From assembly GCA_947095535.1 (NCBI GenBank), contig OX352772.1:251491946-251555945 (forward strand): a stretch of 64,000 nucleotides of DNA, read 5' to 3'. The translations under genes and the position numbers were made by a program. Below are positions 30,243-41,459 of this stretch, piece by piece (the first letter of the stretch is position 1; every line of letters starts with the position of its first letter). A model generated the notes under the pieces. It worked only from the letters and a program-made list of their open reading frames with translations. It was not told where the DNA came from and did not search any database. Source of the DNA: Poecilobothrus nobilitatus. Lineage: Eukaryota > Arthropoda > Insecta > Diptera > Dolichopodidae.

Positions 30243-31115
30243 TAGAGTGTAAAAACGAAAAAATTAATAATTTTATTCTCTTACTCACAATGCCTACGAA
30301 AGACTTTATAATTGCATATTCTTCTATATTCTTCATGTGTTTAATATGTATATTTTTTACGGAATTGATTTAAAAAAGTATAATACGAAGAAATTTATAA
30401 TTTTATTTTATTTATACTTCGCAATGGATGTGGAAGACTTCCTCAAAATTTATTATTCTATATTACTGGATAACATAAACAACGTATTATATATTTACAA
30501 GAACATTTAGAAAATGTTGGAAGGAAGACAAAGTACAATTCAAAATGGGGTACACACTTTATTTCATGTCATTGGCCTTATGATAATTCAACTTCAGGAC
30601 CAGATACCTGCGATTGTTATTCTATACAAAAATATGGAGAAGAACTAGAAAATTTAATTGCTTGGTATACAAAGAATGTCAAGAAAACAAATTGTTGAAG
30701 AGATTCATAGACCAACTAAGCGAAAATTTCCTCGAAGGAGATTTATACAAAGAGGTTAAATGATTTGGTTGAGATGATACCTTATGGTAAATTCAATACA
30801 GGATATAAATATTTACTAACTGTAATAGATACATTTTCAAAATACGCATATGCGGAACCTGTTAAAAACAAAAATGCTGACAACGTTTTAAATGCAATCA
30901 AAAAAGTATTCAGAAAAGCTGATAGTCTACCTAAAAATATCCACTCTGATCAGGGAAAGGATTTTTTCAATACTACATTTCAGCAATATGTGAATAGAAA
31001 AAATATTAATCACTATCATACATTTTCTGAATTAAAGGCATTGTTGTTGAAAGAATTGTTGAATTGTTGTAAGATTCAATCGTACTTTAAAAAGCATTAT
31101 GTGGAAAAAATTTAG
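30243..31115 (+). pseudogene. Polinton integrase, copy A
   Basis: Coding blocks: 'IVEEIHRPTKRKFPRRRFIQ', a frameshift, then the open stretch 30765-31115 with 'LNDLVEMIPYGKFNTGYKYL', 'LTVIDTFSKYAYAEPV', 'NIHSDQGKDFFN' and 'INHYHTFSELKA'. This is the retrovirus-like DDE core of the Polinton integrase. It is broken just at the third catalytic residue ('KALLLKELLN' instead of 'KASIVERFNRTL' seen in copy B). The stretch 30520-30670 may be an older upstream coding part ('KWGTHFISCHWPYDN'). The C-terminal part lies at 31314. Confidence 0.8.
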
Positions 31116-31313
31116 TTTACAAGGAAGTTATAAGTGGCTTCACATTTCTGATTCTATTATAAATATGTATAATTCATTCTATTATAAATTTGTATAATTC
31201 ATCGTACAATCAAAATGAAACCCAATGAGGTTATAAAGAAAAAGAGCAATGAAAAATTGTTATTAAAAACAGTATACAATCATCCCAAAATATTCCATAA
31301 GGGTTAATATGGA

Positions 31314-31597
31314 GTGGGAGATTTTGTTAAAATAAGCAAATATAAAAAAACTTTTTATAAAGGTTGCCAACCAAACTGGTCAACGAAAATTTTCAAAATA
31401 TTAAAAGTAAATATATCTAATCCCGTCACATATAATTTAACTGATTATAAAGGTAATTTCATATCCGGCGGACTTTATTATTCAGAACTAACACCTGTAA
31501 AAAATCCTGATGTATATTTAGTTGAAAAAGTACTGAAAAAAAAGGAAATAAAGTATTTGTAAAATGGCTAGGTTTTGACAATAGTCATAATTTGTAG
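31314..31597 (+). pseudogene. Polinton integrase C-terminal/chromo-like region, copy A
   Basis: 'VKISKYKKTFYKGCQPNWST' and 'ISNPVTYNLTDYKGNFISGG' are followed by 'NPDVYLVEKVLKKKE'. The frame then stops, but a one-base shift continues 'VFVKWLGFDNSHNL' to 31597, the end of a chromodomain-like tail. The shift falls in an A-rich run and is shared with copy B at 38806, so it predates the duplication. Confidence 0.8.
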
Positions 31598-31599
31598 AT

Positions 31600-32040
31600 A
31601 AATAAAAACAATATTCTTTAATTTTGAATCAAATGTTTTTTTTTAATTTTTATTTTTTTTATTACATGATTTAAATGTTTTTTTTTATTCATAGTTTTAA
31701 TATATTACAATTATAAATTAAAAAATTTTTTATATGTTCCTCGCCTATTTGGCATTATAGGAACTATTATTCTGGCAAAATTATATTATTTTACATTTTA
31801 TATAATTAATTAACATTCATTTATGTATGATTATATAAAAAAAAAAAAATCTTTTATGTATGTATATTACACAAGTAGGAAAAGAAAAAAAAAAATTTTC
31901 TTTTATAAACTTAAAAATAAATTAGAAACTTATATACTACATTACATTTTTTATTTATTTACATTTGTGTTTTTGTTATTATTTTTTTATACAATATTGG
32001 CAATTAAATTGAAAATTTAGTTTAACATAATAATTTATTG
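31600..32040. other. AT-rich spacer between integrase and LINE 3' end, copy A
   Basis: It is nearly identical to 38809-39235. Nothing coding was found. It includes GTTCCTCGCCTATTTGGCAT at about 31737. Confidence 0.6.
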
Positions 32041-32044
32041 AATA

Positions 32045-33290
32045 ATTTGATTCAGGTAATATGGAGATAGCAAATGTTTCTTTAATTCATCTTTGTATCT
32101 TCTAAAGCTTCTTATATTCTTTATATTACTTGGTAATTGATTGTATAAACTTGAACCTATTACAGAAATTCTTTGAGAGGAAACTAAGCTTCGGCTTAAA
32201 CCAATGCGTACATCATTTCTATATCTGTAATATTGTAATATTGCTATAACCTATATTATTTAGGATTTTATATATACCTAGCATTAGTTGAAAATGGTAG
32301 AGTCCCTTTATTGGTAAAATATTTCTATTCAAGTATAAATCATATGTACTATATAATAACGGCAGGTTTAAGATATTTTTTAGAATTTTATTTTGAGAAA
32401 CTTGTAATTTCCTGGTATTAGCATTGCCCCATATAGCTGTGCAATAAGATATAACAGAATGAACTAAGGCATAGTACATATTATTTTTTATATTAATAGG
32501 TATTTTATTTTTATATTTATACATAATACCGTTAAAAACACTTAGTTTGTTGTTTACATATTCTATATGTGGAAGCCAAGTAAGATTTTTGTCAAATATA
32601 ACACCTAAGAATTTAACCTCATCTATTTCATTTAAATAATTATTGTTGAAATTAATGCGAATATAGTCTAAATTTCTTTGGCGAGATCTAAAATTTATAA
32701 TTTTGGTTTTTAGTGTATTCATAGATATTCTATTAATTTTAAAATATTCAACTAAAATCAACAAACCATGCTCAATTAGTGCTTGTACAGTTAATATATC
32801 ATTGCTAGGGTAGAATAGACTACAATCGTCAGCAAATAAGAATAATTTACCCACGAGCGGTAACTTATGAATATCATTAATAAAGATTAAGAATAAAAGA
32901 GGTCCCAATATGGAACCTTGAGGAAGATCTATATTCATATACTTAATTGAGCTTTGAGCTTTTTTAAATATTACATACTGTTTCCGACATCTTAAATAAC
33001 TGCCCATTAAAACAAGCGCTGCCAATGAGAGACCCAGATGAGCCAGTTTAATAAGGAGCAAATCATGATTAATTGTATCAAATGCCTTTTTTAAGTCGAT
33101 AAACACTCCTCTACCATGTTAAATTTAGTGAAATTATCGCAAAGCATGTCGACAACATCAATTAAAGCGTTTTGAGTTCCAATTTATTTCCTAAATTCAT
33201 ATTGATGGGAATATATGAAATTATTGGAAATCAAGTGCGCCTCCAATCTTTTATAGAGGATCTTATCTATAATTTTAGCTTTTAAATTGG
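32045..33290 (-). pseudogene. LINE reverse transcriptase, copy A (CR1/Jockey group)
   Basis: The open stretch 33106-32219 on minus has 'MFIDLKKAFDTINHDLLLIK' (motif A), 'DLPQGSILGPLLFLIFINDI' (motif B) and 'KLFLFADDCSLFY' (motif C, intact ADD), then 'EVKFLGVIFDKNLTWLPHIE'. The C-terminal end is frameshifted near 32225 compared with copy B at 39244, where about 20 codons are kept that are deleted here. It is truncated at its 5' side at about 33296, where the family A repeat begins. Catalytic motifs are intact but the endonuclease is absent. Confidence 0.85.
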
Positions 33291-33299
33291 AATCTTTAA

Positions 33300-33808
33300 T
33301 GATTCGAACCCATAGACCAAATCCTCTCAAATTTTAGAGACTTAAATAAAACATGAAAGAACACCACTCTGTCAAATTTGAAGGTTATATCTTTATTGGT
33401 TTTGGAGATAATCTCATTTGCTCTGGTGCTCGTTCGGAAGCTTCCAAAATCCAAACCCATGGACCAAATCCTCTTAAATTTCAGAGACATAAATCGAACG
33501 GGAAGGAATATCATTGTACAAAATTTAAAGGTTTTATCTTTGTCGGTTTTGGATATAATCTCGTTTGCTCCGGAATCATTCGGAAGCTTCCAGAATCCGA
33601 ACCCATGAACCGATTTTGTCCGATAGCCGATAGCTTTATTAGTTTTTGAGTTATCGTGCGAACGGACGGACGGACATCGTTAAATCGACTCAGGAGGAGA
33701 TCCTGATTCAGAATATATATACATGTCCATATCTAACTCGCCTCCTTTTGGTGGTTACAAACACCATACCAAAGTTGATATACCCTGTACTTTAGGTGTA
33801 GGGTATAA
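33300..33808 (+). mobile_element. Helitron/DINE-like element, family A copy 3 (3' part)
   Basis: It begins inside a 147-bp unit at GATTCGAACCCATAGACC and runs to the core (33650-33720) and the end TTTAGGTGTAGGGTATAA at 33808. The right flank TAAAGTGTAAAAAC equals that of copy 2. The left edge is the junction of the segmental duplication. Confidence 0.8.
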
Positions 33809-34157
33809 TAAAGTGTAAAAACGAAAAAATTTATAATTTTATTCTCTTACTCACAATGACAATTCAAATTGTTAAATCAGTTAAAGATTAAAAGACAATT
33901 CAAAGGATTAACTAATTTTTTTTATTATATAGATATAGATTAAAAAGCTGGTTCGATTTAAATTACCAATTTTCAAAATAAAATAAAGTGTAAAAACAAA
34001 AAAATTTATAATTTTATTCTCTTACTCACAATGGCAATTCAAATTGTTAAATCAGTTAAAGATTAAAAGACAATTCAAAGGATTAACTATTTTTTTTATT
34101 ATATAGATATAGATTAAAATGTTGGTTCGATTTAAATTACCAATTTTCAAAATAAAA
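33809..34157 (+). repeat. Two tandem units of about 175 bp (contain the empty insertion site)
   Basis: TAAAGTGTAAAAAC... CCAATTTTCAAAATAAAA repeats at 33809-33983 and 33984-34157 and is followed by a third start at 34158. The unit junction AAAATAAAA/TAAAGTG is exactly the site at which family A copy 2 lies between 28677 and 30243. Confidence 0.85.
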
Positions 34158-34985
34158 TAAAGTGTAAAAACAAAAAAATTAAAAATTTTATTCTCTTACT
34201 CACAATGCCTACGAAAGACTTTATAATTGCATATTCTTCTATATTCTTCATGTGTTTAATATGTGTATTTTTTACGGAATTGATTTAAAAAAGCATATAA
34301 ACGAAGAAATTTATAATTTTATTTATACTTCGCAATGGATGTGGAAGACTTCCTCAAAATTTATTCTTCTATATTACTGGATAACATAAACAACGTATTA
34401 TATATTTACAAGAACATTTAGAAAATGTTGGAAGGAAGACAAAGTACAATTCAAAATGGGGTATACACTTTATTTCATGTCATTGGCCTTATGATAATTC
34501 AACTTCAGGACCAGATACCTGCGAATGTTATTCTATACAAAAATATTAAGAAGAACTAGAAAATTTAATTGCTTGGTATACAAAGAATGTCAAGAAAACA
34601 AATTGTTGAAGAGATTCATAGACCAACTAAGCGAAAATTTCCTCGAAGGAGATTTATACAAAGAGGTTAAATGATTTGGTTGAGATGATACCTTATGGTA
34701 AATTCAATACAGGATATAAATATTTACTAACTGTAATAGATACATTTTCAAAATACGCATATGCGGAACCTGTTAAAAACAAAAATGCTGACAACGTTTT
34801 AAATGCAATCAGAAAAGTATTCAGAAAAGCTGATAGTCTACCTAAAAATATCCACTCTGATCAGGGAAAGGATTTTTTCAATACTACATTTCAGCAATAT
34901 GTGAATAGAAAAAATATTAATCACTATCATACATTTTCCGAATTAAAGGCATCAATTGTTGAAAGATTCAATCGTACTTTAAAAA
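34158..34985 (+). pseudogene. Polinton integrase, copy B
   Basis: This is a near-identical copy of 30243-31080. The open stretch 34676-35065 keeps 'LTVIDTFSKYAYAEPV', 'NIHSDQGKDFFN' and also 'ELKASIVERFNRTLKKI', so the D...E end of the DDE core is better kept than in copy A. The true coding part stops at about 34985; the last 25 codons of the open stretch run into an inserted LINE. The frameshift before 'LNDLVEM' is shared with copy A. Confidence 0.8.
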
Positions 34986-37900
34986 AAATCGTTACAAAAA
35001 AAATTCTTAAATTAATGCTTATAATTAAAATTAAACAAAACAATGACTTAAAACTAAATTTATAATAACTTAAATCATAAAAAAAGTTAATTTATTATTA
35101 TTATTATTGTTATCATGAATTTTTTTTTCAAACTACAATAACAACTTCATTTTAACGAAAAAATTGAAATATGATATTTGTACAGATATGTACATACATA
35201 TAATGACAATCAATTGAACATTTTATGTAAAAAAATGTAAATAAATATCTTATTATTACGTAAAAGTAAAATTAAAAAAAAAATGAATTTTTTTTTTATT
35301 AACAATACAAAAAGCATTAAATTACTATCTATAAAATGTACAAAAAAAAAATGGTCTACATAAAAAACATTAGTTGTATTATAATGCAATACAATAAATG
35401 TGCAATGTTTAAAATTATATCATAATTAAAAAAAAAAAAATTTTTTTTTGCTTAAGTAAGAATTAATTGTCTAAGGTCATTAAATTGGAAAAATGCAGTT
35501 GTAGAATGTGTTTGTAAGTATTTCTGGAGATAGATGTAAATTAGAGATGACTAATTTTGTTAAAAGTAATACAACATCTATTGATGGTTTCATTTCTACC
35601 GTACTCTGTATTATGTTTGTAGTCCATTAAAAATTTAGTATTTCTAGTTTGCCTAACACTATCGTTAAGTCTAAATTTGTTATTAAGAGATTGGATAGAA
35701 ATACTATTATTCAAAATTTCAAAAGTAAAGCATGATGACAATAGTTGTCTACGTAAAGATAAAGAAAGCAAGTTTAATGAATTAAGTCTTGTAGTGTAAC
35801 TAGGTAGATTAGCAAAATCAAAAGGGTTATATTGATTCCTTAATGCAAATAAAAGAAATTGCTTTTGAACTGATTCGATTCTATTGGAATGAACTACAAA
35901 GGCTGGATGCCAAACAATGTTACCGTATTCTAAGATAGATCGAACTAGGGAACAATAAAGAGATTTAGTCACAGCTAAGTTGCTAAATTCTTTAGCTCTT
36001 CTCTTAATGAAATCTAACATTTTATTAGCCTTTGAAACTATTAGATCATAGTGAAGATTATAATTAAGTTTATTATCGAGAAGAATTGCTAAATCAGTAA
36101 TGCTAAAAACCCTTTCAAGAGTTACATTATCTATTTTGTAGTCATATATTAAAGAAGACCGTTTACGTGTAAAGCTTATAACCTTACATTTCTGTATTTT
36201 GAGTTCTAATTTATTTGACGTGCACCAAGCTTGTAACACTGATAAGCTTGATTGAAGTTTAGCTGCATCAGAATTATCTTTAACCACTTGATATATTTTT
36301 AGGTCATCAGCAAACGAAATGTGAGGTATATTGCTTAGATATTCCGAAAGATCTGAAATAAAAACATTAAACAGAAGCGGGCCTAAATGGCTGCCTTGCG
36401 GTACACTGGAAGTGACCCCGATGGTGTTGGATAATACACCACGAAATTTAACATTTTGAGTTCTTTCTATAAGATAAGAATTAAGCCACTCAAGAAATGA
36501 ACCCGAAATGCCAAAAGTTGATAGTTTGTTTAGCAAAGTGAAGTGATCTACACGATCGAAAGCTTTGCTAAATTCAGCGTAAATTGCATCAACTTGGTAC
36601 CCTTTCTCCACTTGATTCAGGATTTCAGATGTATAAATCAGGTTCGTAGTAGTTGAACGACCTTTTCTGAAACCATGTTGTTGTTCATTTAGTTTTGCAT
36701 TTATGATAGGAGTAATTCTATCAACGACAATTTTTTCAAATAATTTAGGTATAGTCGAAAAGATTGCTATACCTCGATAATTTTCCACCGATGCTCTATC
36801 CCCTTTTTTAAAAATAGGGGTTAAGTGGGAGGATTTCCACTTTTATGGGAAAATCCCAATTGCAAGTGACTTATTGAAAATAAAATGAAGAGGGAAGATT
36901 AGACTGTGAGAGCAATTATGTAAAAAGATTGGAGGAATTAAGTCCGGACCAGCACCCTTTTTTACATCAAGGCTCAAAATTGCTTCAAGAATATCATTTT
37001 CAGAAAGATACACCTCTGTAAATAGCAAATTTGAGCTATTAGATAAGGAATTAATCGATGTGGTAACTGGCGCTGTTGGGCGATAAACTTGTTGAAAATG
37101 ATCAGAAAAGAAGTTGCAAATTTCTTTTGGACAATCAGAAACCACATTGTCTTTTGATATCATTGAATTGGGATACCCAAATAATTTCCGTTTTGTGTTA
37201 ACAAAATCAAAAATTTTTTTAGGATCAATAACAAGTTTGTTGCCATTATCCGTGACATAGTTTTCATATGCTGCATTGGCTTTTTGTTTAAATTCAATTG
37301 CAAGTTGCTTATACATATTCAATAAGTCGTCGCATGGTGCTTGATGATGTTTTAGTTTTTTGTATATTTTATTGCGCCGATTTCTCAAGTTCCTAAGATC
37401 TCTATCTAACCATGGTTCTGTTGTTTTATGCTTTTTGCGAATTTTAGGAACAAAGGCATCAATAATTTGAAACAGGTTTGAGTAAAAGATAGAGATTAGT
37501 AAATTGATATCCTGTTGAACTAACAGTTCGTCCCATGTGATTAATGACAAAGCATAATTAATACTTTGATAGGTAGCATTAAAAGAATCGTATACAATTT
37601 CATTATTGTAAGATTTGGCCAAGAGTGGGATAGAAGTGGAGAACTCGAAAATAAGTGCGTTATGATGAGCAGAGTTGGTAAAGAGATTATCAACATCATC
37701 AGCGAGTTTAACCGACACTCTATCATATGCATTTGAAAATGCAAGATCTAACCACTTATTATTACTATTAGGATAACTGATAATTTGTTGTAAATCGTTA
37801 CCGTAGAACTCGCTAATAAGACCGAAGTCAATTTCGTCATCAAAGTTAACCGGTAATAACAAATTATCAGCGTCGTCAACGATAAAAGAAATAGAAGGAC

Positions 37901-38514
37901 GATTAAAATCGCCAAACACAAAAATTGAGTCATCCTCCTGCATTTCTGAAATAATATTGTGATATGCACAATAAAAATCAGAATATGAGGAATTGACAGA
38001 GTTCGGAGGGAAATAAACAATACCTAGGTATAAATTATTTGTACCTAATTTTATTTTAACAAATTGGTGATCGAAAGATTGATGTGTACCAGTGATTAAT
38101 GGTACACTAGATAAGTTATTCTTTACAGCAAGTAGAACACCACCTCCTCGCGAACAATTTGCAGATAGATAATCACGATCCTTTCTGTAAATGGACCAAT
38201 TACCATCAAGAATTTCCTCGTTTGTAAACGAGTCGTTGAGCCATGTTTCAGTTATAACTAATACATTAAAATTACACGACTTGGCATCAACAAAAAGCTT
38301 CTTGAGCTTGCCTCTCATACCACTACAATTGTGGTAAAACATTTTAATGTTGTTTATGTTGTTGAAAGTTTGAGAGGTTTTTTTAGAGTAAGTAAGGTTA
38401 GATAAAGAGATGAGATTTGAAGTTTGGTTGAAACTTGAGTAATTACTTAGAGTTTGGACGAAAAAACTTGTTATAACTCTCACGTGATTGATTCAAATGA
38501 TTGTAGTAGTTGCT
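34986..38514 (-). mobile_element. Young CR1/Jockey-group LINE inserted in integrase copy B
   Basis: This segment is absent from copy A of the duplication. On the minus strand it starts just before the ATG at 38483 and extends past the stop at 35541 through about 550 bp of AT-rich 3' region. Compared with copy A, about 220 bp of the target (31085-31305) are missing at the insertion point, so the insertion came with a target deletion or a later loss. No ORF1 is present, so it is probably 5'-truncated. Confidence 0.75.
35541..38483 (-). pseudogene. LINE endonuclease-reverse transcriptase, one in-frame stop
   Basis: One reading frame of about 980 codons runs from 38483 to 35541, broken only by a TAA at 36843-36845 ('SLAIGIFP', stop, 'KWKSSHLTPIFKKGD'). 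The first 546 residues hold the APE-type endonuclease: 'LVITETWLND', 'GGGVLLAVKNN', 'FVFGDFNRPS', 'WLDLAFSN', 'SAHHNAL'. The RT part has 'NYRGIAIFSTIPKLFEKIV', 'YAEFSKAFDRVDHF', 'SVPQGSHLGPLLFNVFISDL' and 'SFADDLKIY'. All catalytic residues I can see are present. The enzyme nicks DNA and copies its RNA there. It is the best preserved gene of the window; apart from the stop it looks recently active. Confidence 0.9.
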
Positions 38515-38806
38515 AATATGGAGTGGGAGATATTGTTAAAATAAGCAAATATAAAAATACTTTTCAAAAAGGTTGCCAACCAAACTGGTCAACGAAAATT
38601 TTCAAAATATTAAAAGTAAATATAACTAATCCCGTCACATATAATTTAACTGATTGTAAAGGTAATTTTATATCCGGCGGACTTTATGATTCAGAACTAA
38701 CACCTGTAGAAAATCCTGATGTATATTTAGTTGAAAAAGTACTGAAAAAAAAGGAAATAAAGTATTTGTAAAATGGCTAGGTTTTGACAATAGTCATAAT
38801 TTGTAG
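38515..38806 (+). pseudogene. Polinton integrase C-terminal region, copy B
   Basis: It is a near-identical copy of 31305-31597 with the same one-base shift before 'VKWLGFDNSHN'. It resumes directly after the inserted LINE. Confidence 0.8.
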
Positions 38807-39243
38807 ATAAATAAAAACAATATTGTTTAATTTTGAATCAAATGTTTTTTTTTAATTTTTATGTTTTTTATTACATGATTTAAATGTTTTTTTTTATTCA
38901 TAGTTTTAATACATTACAATTATAAATTAAAAAATTTTTTATATGTTCCTCGCCTATTTGGCATTATAGGAACTATTATTCTGGCAAAATTATATTATTT
39001 TACATTTTATATAATTAATTAACATTCATTTATGTATGATTATATAAAAAAAAAAAAATCTTTTATGTATGTATATTAAACAAATAGGAAAAGAAAAAAA
39101 AAAATTTTCTTTTATAAACTTAAAAATAAATTAGAAACTTATATACTACATTACATTTTTTATTTATTTACATTTGTGTTTTTGTTATTATTTTTTTATA
39201 CAATATTGGCAATTAAATTGAAAATTTAGTTTAACATAATAAT

Positions 39244-40383
39244 TTATTGAATAATTTGATTCAGGTAATATGGAGATAGCAAATGTTTCTTTAATTCATC
39301 TTTGTATCTTCTAAAGCTTCTTATATTCTTTATATTACTTGGTAATTGATTGTATAAACTTGAACCTATTACAGAAATTCTTTGAGAGGAGACTAAGCTT
39401 CGGCTTAAACCAATGCGTACAACATTTCTATATCTAGTGTTAAAATTATGTGAAAATCTACCTATTGTTGTAATATTGCTATAACCTATATTATTTAGGA
39501 TTTTATATATACCTAGCATTAGTTGAAAATGATAGAGTCCCTTTATTGGTAGAATATTTCTATTCAAGTATAAATCATATGTACTATATAATAACGGCAG
39601 GTTTAAGATATTTTTTAGAATTTTATTTTGAGAAACTTGTAATTTCCTGGTATTAGCATTGCCCCATATAGCTGTGCTATAAGATATAACAGAATGAACT
39701 AAGGCATAGTACATATTAATTTTTATATTAATAGGTATTTTATTTTTATATTTATACATAATACCGTTAAAAACACTTAGTTTGTTGTTTACATATTCTA
39801 TATGTGGAAGCCAAGTAAGATTTTTGTCAAATATAACACCTAAGAATTTAACCTCATCTATTTCATTTAAATAATTATTGTTGAAATTAATGCGAATATA
39901 GTCTAAATTTCTTTGGCGAGATCTAAAATTTATAATTTTGGTTTTTAGTGTATTCATAGATATTCTATTAATTTTAAAATATTCAACTAAAATCAACAAA
40001 CCATGCTCAATTAGTGCTTGTACAGTTAATATATCATTGCTAGGGTAGAATAGACTACAATCGTCAGCAAATAAGAATAATTTACCCACGAGCGGTAACT
40101 TATGAATATCATTAATAAAGATTAAGAATAAAAGAGGTCCCAATATGGAACCTTGAGGAAGATCTATATTTATATACTTAATTGAGCTTTGAGCTTTTTT
40201 AAATATTACATACTGTTTCCGACATCTTAAATAACTGCCCATTAAAATAAACGTTGCCGATGAGAGACCCAGATGAGCCAGTTTAATAAGGAGCAAATCG
40301 TGATTAATTGTATCAAATGCCTTTTTTAAGTCGATAAACACTCCTGCTACCATGTTAAATTTAGTGAAATTATCGCAAAGCAT
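39244..40383 (-). CDS. LINE reverse transcriptase, copy B
   Basis: This is a 379-codon open stretch starting at an internal Met. It contains 'VFIDLKKAFDTINHDLLLIK', 'DLPQGSILGPLLFLIFINDI', 'KLFLFADDCSLFY', 'KFLGVIFDKNLTWLPHIE', and the complete C-terminal end 'SLYNQLPSNIKNIRSFRRYK', 'DELKKHLLSPYYLNQII'. It is the RT of a CR1/Jockey-group LINE with intact catalytic Asp residues. The ORF is not a full gene: the upstream RT fingers, linker and endonuclease are in broken frames at 40384-41317. Copy A at 32219-33106 is almost identical except for a deletion near its C-terminus. Confidence 0.85.
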   Translation of the reverse strand: MLCDNFTKFNMVAGVFIDLKKAFDTINHDLLLIKLAHLGLSSATFILMGSYLRCRKQYVIFKKAQSSIKYINIDLPQGSILGPLLFLIFINDIHKLPLVGKLFLFADDCSLFYPSNDILTVQALIEHGLLILVEYFKINRISMNTLKTKIINFRSRQRNLDYIRINFNNNYLNEIDEVKFLGVIFDKNLTWLPHIEYVNNKLSVFNGIMYKYKNKIPINIKINMYYALVHSVISYSTAIWGNANTRKLQVSQNKILKNILNLPLLYSTYDLYLNRNILPIKGLYHFQLMLGIYKILNNIGYSNITTIGRFSHNFNTRYRNVVRIGLSRSLVSSQRISVIGSSLYNQLPSNIKNIRSFRRYKDELKKHLLSPYYLNQIIQ

Positions 40384-41317
40384 GTCGACAACATCAATTA
40401 AAGCGTTTTGAGTTCCAATTTATTTCCTAAATTCGTATTGATGGGAATATATGAAATTATTGGAAATCAAGTGCGCCTCCAATCTTTTATAGAGGATTTT
40501 ATCTATAATTTAACTTTTAAATATTGGACTAACTTTTTGAATCTTTAATGATTCGGGATAAATTTTACTGTTAATAATTCTGTTACAAAGCATGCCTATA
40601 ATGGGAGCAAGGGTATTCGCTGAGTATTTAATTACTTTGGTTGGTATGTTATCCCAACCACCTGAGTTTTTATTTTTAAGATTCATTATGGTAGTCTTTA
40701 TTTCTAAAGTATTAGTTTCTAGAGTGTCAAAGTTAGGATACCGATCATTGAGTGTTTCAAAAAAATTTAGATTACTTTGATAGTTTAAATGCAAAGAATT
40801 TAATAATACATTGTGACCTATATTTACAAAGTAATTATTAAACTCTTCAGCAATTTGGGCCGGTTTATATACAGAAATGTTATCACTATTTATTAAAAAG
40901 TTTGTTTCAATTTTTTTGACCCTACCTGTGAATTCATTCAAAGTATTCCAAATTTTCTTTCTTATCAGATCCACAAGATTTTAACCGATACTCATAATAA
41001 TTTTTCTTACAAGTCTTTATTGACTTATTTACAACTTTTTTAATTTTTATATAATTGTCATTTAAATTAGCATTGCTTGGATTATGTTTAAGTTTTTTTC
41101 TCATTTTGTTTTTTGCATTTATTAAATGTTTCAGAGAGCTATTTAACCATGGCACTAGGGCATCTTTTTTATTATTGAGAGAGAGGTATGAAGTAGTATT
41201 TTTTTTTATAATATTATTAACATCTGTTATCAATTTATTGCAAGTAGTATTAATATTAAAGTGTGTATAGTTGTTTATTAAAATGCTTGAGTTTAACAAT
41301 GAAGTTACTTTATACAA
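40384..41317 (-). pseudogene. Upstream part of LINE copy B (RT fingers and linker)
   Basis: The open stretches 40510-40974 and 40934-41317 overlap in different frames. They give 'SVYKPAQIAEEFNNYFVNIG', 'NSGGWDNIPTKVIKYSA', 'IYPESLKIQKVSPIFKS' (RT fingers) and 'KKDALVPWLNSSLKHLINAK', 'YIKIKKVVNKSIKTCKKNYY' (linker). About 130 bp before the RT ORF are also broken. No endonuclease is seen upstream of 41317. Confidence 0.75.
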
Positions 41318-41459
41318 GTTTGTTTAAAGACTCGGTTTAGTAGATATCTCAGTCAGTATTGTTTCAATAATTTTTAAAAATATTTTAAGGTTGCATTTTT
41401 GTGATCTGTAATAATTTATTATGTGTAATGGTCTTCTACAAGATTAAATTCTTATTAGT

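Noticed and set aside
31823..32020. Lys/Tyr-rich 65-codon ORF
   Set aside because: Low-complexity AT-rich spacer; the second copy of the duplication has differences without sign of coding constraint.
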